A stretch of 64,000 nucleotides of DNA. Origin: Mucilaginibacter sp. (GTDB lineage Bacteria; Bacteroidota; Bacteroidia; Sphingobacteriales; Sphingobacteriaceae). A program made the position numbers and the translations under genes. The notes beneath the pieces are model-generated. The model saw only the letters and a list, made by a program, of their open reading frames with translations. It was not told where the DNA came from and searched no databases. Position 1 is the stretch's first letter. Each line of letters begins with the position of its first letter. The stretch spans positions 62,001 to 126,000 of the forward strand of contig JAQBOA010000022.1 in assembly GCA_028288305.1 (NCBI GenBank). The letters are read 5' to 3'. Shown one piece after another: positions 57,329 to 64,000 of this stretch.

Positions 57329-58145
57329 ATGAGGAATGGAATAGCTGAGGTATGCCTAATTTTACTTCAGGCATTTTTAATAAATATTTAAAGGCGAATA
57401 TAAACATAGCGCCATAAAAATACTTAATATAATTCCAGCTAAATTTAGCCACAGGTTGGCTCTCGAAGTTTATGATATATGTTTTTGGAAAATAGAAGTT
57501 TTTGTACCCTGCAAGTCTGATCCGGTAGGAAAGATCGATATCGTAGCCATACATAAAAAAACGTTCATCAAAGAAACCGGTTTCATTTAAAACTGATCGA
57601 CGCAGCATCATGCAAGCACCGTTTAACAAGTCAACTTCGGCAATTTGAAACTCTTCAACCCAATCTTTACGGTTCCTGTTGTATAAACGCGTTTTTGATA
57701 AATGTTTAGCAAAACCAATAAATTTAAAAAAAGTAATCCAGGGTTTTGTTAAACCATGCTTTGATTCAGGTAAAAAACGTCCCTTTGGTGTAATCATTCT
57801 TATGTCCATGCCACCGGTATCAGTATGCGCATCCATAAATGAGATCATTTTATCTAAAGAACCATTGATGCAAATTGTATCCGGGTTGACCAGTAAAACA
57901 TACTCCCCACTGCACAGTTGTAATGCCTGGTTGTTTGCTTTTGCTATTCCTAAATCTGTTTCATTTGAGATAACATGAAACCCGCTAAAATCATTTTTAA
58001 GCATTGCTAATGATCCGTCCGCCGAAGCATTATCAACTATAAATAATTCATAATCAATGTCCTTTGCCGCATTAATTAAAGAGTTTAAAGTTTGTTTTAA
58101 TAATAAACAGTTATTGTGGTTAACAACAATTAAGGAAAGCTTCAT
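57315..58145 (-). CDS. glycosyltransferase family 2 protein
   Basis: LSLIVVNHNNCLLLKQTLNSL, VDNASADGS, LVNPDTICINGSL, GFFDERFFMYGYDIDLSYRIRLAGY. Confidence 0.94.
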   Translation of the reverse strand: MKLSLIVVNHNNCLLLKQTLNSLINAAKDIDYELFIVDNASADGSLAMLKNDFSGFHVISNETDLGIAKANNQALQLCSGEYVLLVNPDTICINGSLDKMISFMDAHTDTGGMDIRMITPKGRFLPESKHGLTKPWITFFKFIGFAKHLSKTRLYNRNRKDWVEEFQIAEVDLLNGACMMLRRSVLNETGFFDERFFMYGYDIDLSYRIRLAGYKNFYFPKTYIINFESQPVAKFSWNYIKYFYGAMFIFAFKYLLKMPEVKLGIPQLFHSSYEVK

Positions 58146-58146
58146 A

Positions 58147-58764
58147 TTACCTGGATAATGAATTTAAATACGGAACACGGGTAGCAATGGATCTCCCTAA
58201 AGTGATTTCATCGACATACTCTAATTCCCCTCCAAAAGCTATGCCACGGGCAATGGTTGAAATAATTATTTCGAAATTTTTTAATCTTTTATGTAAATAA
58301 AACAAAGTAGTGTCACCTTCCATAGTCGCACTTAGTGCAAAAATTATCTCTTTAGTAGAATTTGTTTTTAAACGCTCGACCAATGAGTCTACCTCAAGGT
58401 CTGTTGGTCCGATGCCATCCATTGGGGAAATTAATCCCCCCAAAACGTGATAAACCCCGTTATATTGGTTAGTATTTTCTATAGCCATCACATCACGGGT
58501 GTCTTCCACAACACAAATTGTGCTGTGATCACGTTTAGGTGAAGAGCATATCTGGCAAACAGGATGATCGGAAATATTTAAACAAACCTGGCAAAACTGT
58601 ATTTCATTGCACAGTTTAGTAATTGTTTGGCTAAACCTTTCCACATCACCTTTATCCTGGTTAAGCAGATGCAATACGAGGCGTAAAGCGGTTTTTTGTC
58701 CTACTCCCGGCAGTTTAGCAAATTCAGCAACTGCATCTTCCAGCAACTTTGATGAAAAGTTCAT
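58147..58764 (-). CDS. recR: recombination mediator protein RecR
   Basis: LPGVGQKTALRLVLHLL, CQVCLNISDHPVCQICSSPKRDHSTICVVEDTRDVMAIE, ALSATMEGDTT, GGELEYVDEITLGRSIATRVP. Confidence 0.97.
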   Translation of the reverse strand: MNFSSKLLEDAVAEFAKLPGVGQKTALRLVLHLLNQDKGDVERFSQTITKLCNEIQFCQVCLNISDHPVCQICSSPKRDHSTICVVEDTRDVMAIENTNQYNGVYHVLGGLISPMDGIGPTDLEVDSLVERLKTNSTKEIIFALSATMEGDTTLFYLHKRLKNFEIIISTIARGIAFGGELEYVDEITLGRSIATRVPYLNSLSR

Positions 58765-58774
58765 TGTTCAAAGA

Positions 58775-59022
58775 TAGTCCGAAAGTCGGGAAGTCCGAAA
58801 GTCCGAAAGATATTTTTGGTAAGATAGTCGGAAAGTTTTATTTGGGTTACTTTATTTTGTTTAGTAAGGTACTATACATAACTTGTCGGCGAGAATCTTA
58901 ACTGATAAATGAGCTTCAAATTTGAGAAGTTAACCTTATTAAAATAATAAAAAACAAACAATTTATTTAAATCGTACAAATCATCTTTCGGACTTATCGA
59001 CTTTCGGACTTCCGGACTAAAA
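58775..59022. repeat. AGTCCGAA unit arrays in inverted orientation in divergent recR/symporter intergenic region
   Basis: tagtccgaaagtcgggaagtccgaaagtccgaaagat ... atctttcggacttatcgactttcggacttccggacta. Confidence 0.85.
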
Positions 59023-59029
59023 AAACAAC

Positions 59030-60532
59030 ATGTCGCCAGGAATACTACTGTCATTCATCATAGGTTACTTTTTAGTGTTGCTGATTATATCGTGGCTAAC
59101 ATCACGAAAATCATCTGATAATGATACTTTTTTTGTTGCTAACCGCAATTCAAAATGGTACCTGGTGGCTTTTGGGATGATTGGTACAGCCTTGAGCGGT
59201 GTAACTTTTATTTCAGTTCCTGGTAAGGTTGGCGCACCAACCGGCGATCAATTTGAATATTTTCAGTTTGTTTTAGGGAATGCCGCCGGCTTTATCATTA
59301 TCGCTACTGTTTTACTGCCACTTTATTACAGGCTTAAATTAACTTCCATTTACAGCTACATCGAAGGCGCTTTAGGGATATGGAGTTATAAAACTGCGGC
59401 AGGCATCTTTTTGATCAGCCGTATCATTGGTTCTTCCTTCAGACTTTACTTGGTGGTTATTGTACTACAAAAGTTCATTTTTGACAGTTATCATGTCCCA
59501 TTTGCAGTTACCGTTTTAATATGCCTGGTGCTCATATGGTCGTACACTTTTAAAGGGGGATTAAAAACCATTATTATTACCGATAGCCTGCAAACGCTGT
59601 TCCTGGTTTCTTCTGTTTTTTTATCGATATACTTTATTTGCAATAGTTTGAATTACAATATTTTTGAAGCTGTTGAAGCTATTAAGAAAAGCAGTTACTC
59701 TAAAATTTTCTTTTTCAATGATTTTTTAGGAAACAAATTTCACTTTGTTAAAGCCTTTTTGGGCGGCCTATTTATAACTGTAGCTATGGTGGGCCTTGAT
59801 CAGGATTTGATGCAAAAAAACCTAAGCCTCAAAAATATTCATGAAGCAAAAAAGAATATGTTCAGTTTTACGGCTGTATTTGTAGTGATCAATATTTTCT
59901 TTTTAAGTGTTGGAGCATTGCTTTGGTTATATGCCAATCGGTATGGCATAAAAGTTGAAAAAACCGACTACCTCTACCCTACTATAGCCTTAAAGTATTT
60001 AGGCCTTATACCGGCAATGGTATTTATGCTGGGTTTAACTGCCGCTACTTTTGCAACAACCGATTCGGCTTTAACAGCGCTCACCACTTCTTTTTGTGTT
60101 GATTTTTTGGATTTTAATAAAAACAAGGATGTTAACAGTAAAAAAATGGTGAATACCCGACACTATGTTCACATAGCTTTTTCAGGGTTCCTGTTTATAA
60201 CCATTATTATATTTAACTCCATAAACAATGGTGCTGTTGTCAGTGCCATTTTTAAGGTTGCCTCCTACACTTACGGCCCGCTGTTAGGTCTGTATGCTTT
60301 TGGGTTATTTTCAAGTAAAAGACAAGTTAACGACAAACTGGTGCCTTTTATTTGTGTCATTTCTCCGGCAGTATGTTATTATCTTAGCACAAATTCAGCA
60401 AAATTTATGGGCGGTTATGTTTTTGATAATGAACTTATCCTTGTAAACGGATTGATTACTTTTGCAGGCTTATTATTATTCTCAAAGTTGAAAATAAGGG
60501 AAGCAACAATCAATAAATCATTAATTCAATAA
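59030..60532 (+). CDS. sodium:solute symporter family protein
   Basis: 13-TM-like SSS profile; FGMIGTALSGVTFISVPGKVG, GLTAATFATTDSALTALTTSFCVDF. Confidence 0.93.
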   Translation: MSPGILLSFIIGYFLVLLIISWLTSRKSSDNDTFFVANRNSKWYLVAFGMIGTALSGVTFISVPGKVGAPTGDQFEYFQFVLGNAAGFIIIATVLLPLYYRLKLTSIYSYIEGALGIWSYKTAAGIFLISRIIGSSFRLYLVVIVLQKFIFDSYHVPFAVTVLICLVLIWSYTFKGGLKTIIITDSLQTLFLVSSVFLSIYFICNSLNYNIFEAVEAIKKSSYSKIFFFNDFLGNKFHFVKAFLGGLFITVAMVGLDQDLMQKNLSLKNIHEAKKNMFSFTAVFVVINIFFLSVGALLWLYANRYGIKVEKTDYLYPTIALKYLGLIPAMVFMLGLTAATFATTDSALTALTTSFCVDFLDFNKNKDVNSKKMVNTRHYVHIAFSGFLFITIIIFNSINNGAVVSAIFKVASYTYGPLLGLYAFGLFSSKRQVNDKLVPFICVISPAVCYYLSTNSAKFMGGYVFDNELILVNGLITFAGLLLFSKLKIREATINKSLIQ

Positions 60533-60545
60533 CTCAAAACTTAGA

Positions 60546-61253
60546 ATGACTGGTGAAGAAAAGATAAGACAAGCTTTTGAAAACAAAAACTGGCAGGAAA
60601 TTAAGGTAACAGACTCCTGGCAAATATTTAAAATCATGGCCGAATTTGTAGAGGGCTTTGAAAAGCTGGCTAAAATTGGTCCTTGCGTTTCTATATTTGG
60701 TTCTGCCCGAACACATAACGACAGCAATTATTACAAATTGGCAGAAGATACAGCCCGCATTTTAACTGAAAGAGGATACGGTGTAATTTCGGGAGGCGGT
60801 CCGGGTATTATGGAAGCTGCTAATAAAGGAGCCTATGAAGCTGGCGGGAAGTCGGTTGGTTTAAATATTGAACTTCCTTTTGAACAATTTCATAACAAAT
60901 ACATCGACAGGGATAAAATACTGGAATTTGATTACTTTTTTATCCGTAAGGTAATGTTTATGAAATACTCACAGGGATTTATAATTCTACCGGGTGGATT
61001 TGGCACAATGGATGAATCTTTTGAGGCAATAACTCTTATTCAAACCGGTAAAATTGCCCGGTTTCCAATTGTATTTGTAGGGACTGATTATTGGGGAGGG
61101 CTTTTTAAATGGGTAGAGGAAAAAATGCTTAACGAGGAACATAACATCCATCCGGATGATCTTAACCTGTACAGGCTGGTTGATACTGCCGAAGAGGCTA
61201 CTGAGCATATCTTCCGGTTCTATAATAAATATGTGCTGAAACCGAATTTTTAA
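60546..61253 (+). CDS. LOG family / TIGR00730-type Rossmann protein
   Basis: SIFGSARTHNDSNYY, VISGGGPGIMEAANKGAYEAGG, GFIILPGGFGTMDESFEAITLIQTGK. Confidence 0.94.
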   Translation: MTGEEKIRQAFENKNWQEIKVTDSWQIFKIMAEFVEGFEKLAKIGPCVSIFGSARTHNDSNYYKLAEDTARILTERGYGVISGGGPGIMEAANKGAYEAGGKSVGLNIELPFEQFHNKYIDRDKILEFDYFFIRKVMFMKYSQGFIILPGGFGTMDESFEAITLIQTGKIARFPIVFVGTDYWGGLFKWVEEKMLNEEHNIHPDDLNLYRLVDTAEEATEHIFRFYNKYVLKPNF

Positions 61254-61307
61254 ATTATTTAATTTTATTTGTGAATTAATAAGTTCAAAATTCCACTACT
61301 TTGCAGC

Positions 61308-62519
61308 ATGATTCAACCTAAAGGACAGGCCGCATTAGGCTTTATTTTTGTCACATTATTAATTGATGTTATGGGGTTTGGTATTATTATACCTGTTTTA
61401 CCTAAACTAATAGAGCACCTAATCCATGGTAATATAAGCGAAGCTGCTGCCTATGCTGGACTATTAACACTGGCTTATTCTTCTACGCAATTTCTCTTTT
61501 CCCCGCTGATAGGTAATTTGAGCGACAAATTTGGCCGTCGCCCTGTATTATTGAGTTCATTGTTTGGTTTTGGGGTTGACTATCTATTTTTGGCTTTTGC
61601 CCCATCAATAGGTTGGTTGTTTGTTGGAAGATTAATAGCCGGGATAACCGGTGCAAGTTTTACTACTGCTTCAGCCTACATTGCTGATGTAAGTGAACCA
61701 GAAAAAAGGGCCGCAAACTTTGGAATGGTTGGGGTGGCTTTTGGGGTGGGTTTTATTATAGGCCCAGTAATTGGTGGTATATTGGGTAAATATAACGTGC
61801 AATACCCGTTTTTGGCAGCTGCCGGCTTGGCTTTTTTAAATGTTATTTATGGCTATTTTATTTTACCCGAATCATTGTCAAAAGAAAACCGCAGGCCACT
61901 CGACTGGAAACGGTGTAGTCCCTGGGGATCATTGCTGCAATTAAGCAAGTATAAAGCGGTTTTTGGATTAGCTGTTTCACTTTTCCTGGTATATTTTGCC
62001 GCTCAGGCCGTTCAAAGCGTTTGGACATTTTATACCATTAAAAAATTCAATTGGAACGAGGCGGTAATAGGATATTCATTAGGGGTAGTTGGCTTGTTGG
62101 TAGCAATTGTACAAGGCGGTTTAATAAGGATAATTTTACCGAAGCTTGGGCAGAAAAGGAGCATTTGGATTGGCTTGTTACTTTACAGCATCGGCTTATT
62201 ACTATTTGCTTTTGCAACAGAAGGTTGGATGATGTTCGCTTTTTTAATTCCTTATTGCTTAGGTGGGATAGCAGGGCCTGCACTACAAGGGTATATGAGT
62301 AATAGTGTACCGGCAAATGAACAGGGCGAATTACAGGGTGGCCTTACCAGTCTGGTGAGTTTGAGTTCTATTTTTGGACCATTATTAATGACCTGGTCAT
62401 TTTACTTTTTTACTAAACCAGGCGCGCCATTTCACTTTCCGGGAGCGCCGTTTGCAATAGGCGCAATTTTAATGCTTTTGAGTGCGCTATTAGCTGTTAG
62501 AAGTTTTAAAAAGAATTAG
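61308..62519 (+). CDS. TetA-like MFS transporter (first of tandem pair)
   Basis: [44 protein letters not shown]. Confidence 0.93.
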   Translation: MIQPKGQAALGFIFVTLLIDVMGFGIIIPVLPKLIEHLIHGNISEAAAYAGLLTLAYSSTQFLFSPLIGNLSDKFGRRPVLLSSLFGFGVDYLFLAFAPSIGWLFVGRLIAGITGASFTTASAYIADVSEPEKRAANFGMVGVAFGVGFIIGPVIGGILGKYNVQYPFLAAAGLAFLNVIYGYFILPESLSKENRRPLDWKRCSPWGSLLQLSKYKAVFGLAVSLFLVYFAAQAVQSVWTFYTIKKFNWNEAVIGYSLGVVGLLVAIVQGGLIRIILPKLGQKRSIWIGLLLYSIGLLLFAFATEGWMMFAFLIPYCLGGIAGPALQGYMSNSVPANEQGELQGGLTSLVSLSSIFGPLLMTWSFYFFTKPGAPFHFPGAPFAIGAILMLLSALLAVRSFKKN

Positions 62520-62611
62520 AATTTTGATGGTAGTGATTACTCATCAAAAAGTATTTAATTAAAAATCAAAACTTTTTTTCCAAAACTGGCATTTACACAC
62601 TGATTAATTAT

Positions 62612-63823
62612 ATGGATAAACCCAAACAATCAGCTGCCCTTGGATTTATTTTTATTACTATTTTTATAGATGTGCTTGGTTTAGGCATTATTATACCTGT
62701 TTTGCCGAAGCTATTGCAAACATTAGGACATATTGATGTAAGTACGGCTTCAAAATACAGCGGGTGGTTAACTACTGATTATGCAGTATTTCAATTGTTT
62801 TTCGCATCAATATTGGGCAGCCTAAGCGATCGGTACGGCCGCAGACCCGTTTTATTAATATCACTTTTTGGCTTTAGCATTGATTATATGTTTATGGCTT
62901 TTGCGCCATCCATTGCCTGGTTATTTGTCGGACGAATGATTGCAGGTGTTTCTGGCGCAAGTAATTCTACCGCTACGGCATATGTAGCTGACGTAAGTAC
63001 CGGCGATAACAGAGCGGCAAATTTTGGATTAATCGGTGCAGCTTCGGGGTTAGGTTTTATAGTTGGTATAGGATTAGGAGCATACATTGGAGCTATAAAT
63101 ATTAAATATCCGTTTATGGCAGCAGCAGCCCTGGCATTTTCGAACGGGATTTATGGTTTATTTGTTTTGCCTGAATCATTATCGCTCAGAAACCGACGGA
63201 AGTTTGACTGGAAACGGGCAAACCCAATAGGCACATTAAGCACTTTTTTTAAAAAGCCTGGTTTGGCCGGACTTTTAAGTGCAATAATCTTGGTTTACAC
63301 CGGCCAGAAAGCGGTTGAATACTTGCTGTCATTTTTCCTATATGAGAAATTTAACTGGACGCTTAGCAGCGTTGGCACCTTAGGCATTTTTATCGGGGTA
63401 GTTCTTGTTGCCATACAGGGTGGATTAATAAGATTTACTATTCCAAAATTCGGGCAGGAAAAAAATATTATTGCCGGTTTATTATTTTATGCACTTGGTT
63501 TAACGCTGATTGCTTTTGCAAGTAAAGGGTGGATGATGTACTTATTTATTATACCTTATTGCCTTGGCGGGATATCAGGCCCGGCTTTACAGGGCTTAAC
63601 AACAAGTAAGGTAGCACAAAATGAACAGGGTGAATTACAAGGTGTTATAACTATAATTAACAGTGTAACTGTAATAATAGGCCCGCTTATATTCAGCTAC
63701 GTGTTTTATCATTTCACCAATAAAAATACCAATATGTATTTTCCGGGTGCACCTTATATTATGGCTGCTGTATTAATGCTAGTCAGCGTTTTTATAGCTG
63801 TAAGAAGTTTTAAAAAGGCATAA
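62612..63823 (+). CDS. TetA-like MFS transporter (second of tandem pair)
   Basis: [44 protein letters not shown]; paralog of 61308..62519. Confidence 0.93.
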   Translation: MDKPKQSAALGFIFITIFIDVLGLGIIIPVLPKLLQTLGHIDVSTASKYSGWLTTDYAVFQLFFASILGSLSDRYGRRPVLLISLFGFSIDYMFMAFAPSIAWLFVGRMIAGVSGASNSTATAYVADVSTGDNRAANFGLIGAASGLGFIVGIGLGAYIGAINIKYPFMAAAALAFSNGIYGLFVLPESLSLRNRRKFDWKRANPIGTLSTFFKKPGLAGLLSAIILVYTGQKAVEYLLSFFLYEKFNWTLSSVGTLGIFIGVVLVAIQGGLIRFTIPKFGQEKNIIAGLLFYALGLTLIAFASKGWMMYLFIIPYCLGGISGPALQGLTTSKVAQNEQGELQGVITIINSVTVIIGPLIFSYVFYHFTNKNTNMYFPGAPYIMAAVLMLVSVFIAVRSFKKA

Positions 63824-63834
63824 GTTTAACCAAA

Positions 63835-64000
63835 TTAATATAACCCACTTACCCCGCCTGATATCACGAACTTCATCATATCAGCAGCACTTTTGTCAAT
63901 TGGTTTTACCTTATCTGCAGATATAATAACCACCTGTCCTGCAAACGAATAAGAATACGGAAAGTAAACCGCTACCTCTCCGGGCAGGTTCAATTCGGAA
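63835..64000 (-). CDS. DUF502-like membrane protein, C-terminal end (truncated by window)
   Basis: Minus-strand ...ELNLPGEVAVYFPYSYSFAGQVVIISADKVKPIDKSAADMMKFVISGGVSGLY*. Confidence 0.7.
   Translation of the reverse strand, partial: SELNLPGEVAVYFPYSYSFAGQVVIISADKVKPIDKSAADMMKFVISGGVSGLY

Noticed and set aside
58775-59022. AGTCCGAA arrays considered as CRISPR or operator arrays
   Set aside because: No unique spacers of constant length; units vary 7-9 bp and are mirrored, consistent with inverted short repeats.
1-64000. Search for tRNA/rRNA, transposases, phage, restriction, toxin-antitoxin or defence genes
   Set aside because: None recognised by eye among the ORFs or intergenic DNA; small or divergent RNAs could still be missed without a covariance-model search.

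Overview
The window is a chromosomal segment of a Bacteroidota genome, most like Sphingobacteriaceae (Mucilaginibacter/Pedobacter) judging by protein content and AT-rich intergenic style; this taxonomy is inference. About 50 protein-coding genes are supportable, mostly housekeeping and metabolic: NtrC-type two-component system next to an HlyD efflux adaptor, HtpG, ethanolamine ammonia-lyase EutBC plus permease, GH63-like glucosidase and OtsA-OtsB fusion, GH92, PdxH, NuoC-NuoD, ECF sigma with a membrane-anchored HtrA-like protease, three small repetitive lipoproteins, MqnC, ScpB, PrmA, TpiA, L31 type B, IscS-IscU-IscA, trpDFBA, Kir channel, RecR, and two tandem MFS transporters. I saw no rRNA, tRNA, CRISPR array or transposase. 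Two things stand out. (1) An unannotated trp leader peptide on the minus strand (55231..55278, MIVKILNNNWWWLND) is followed by mutually exclusive hairpins and an intrinsic terminator, a textbook attenuator architecture in front of trpD. (2) Many intergenic regions carry short-period (7-8 bp), locus-specific repeats arranged as long inverted arms (up to 32 bp perfect). These repeats run into CDS ends, in places supplying stop codons and terminal residues. One repeat family tightly brackets a GxxExxY gene.
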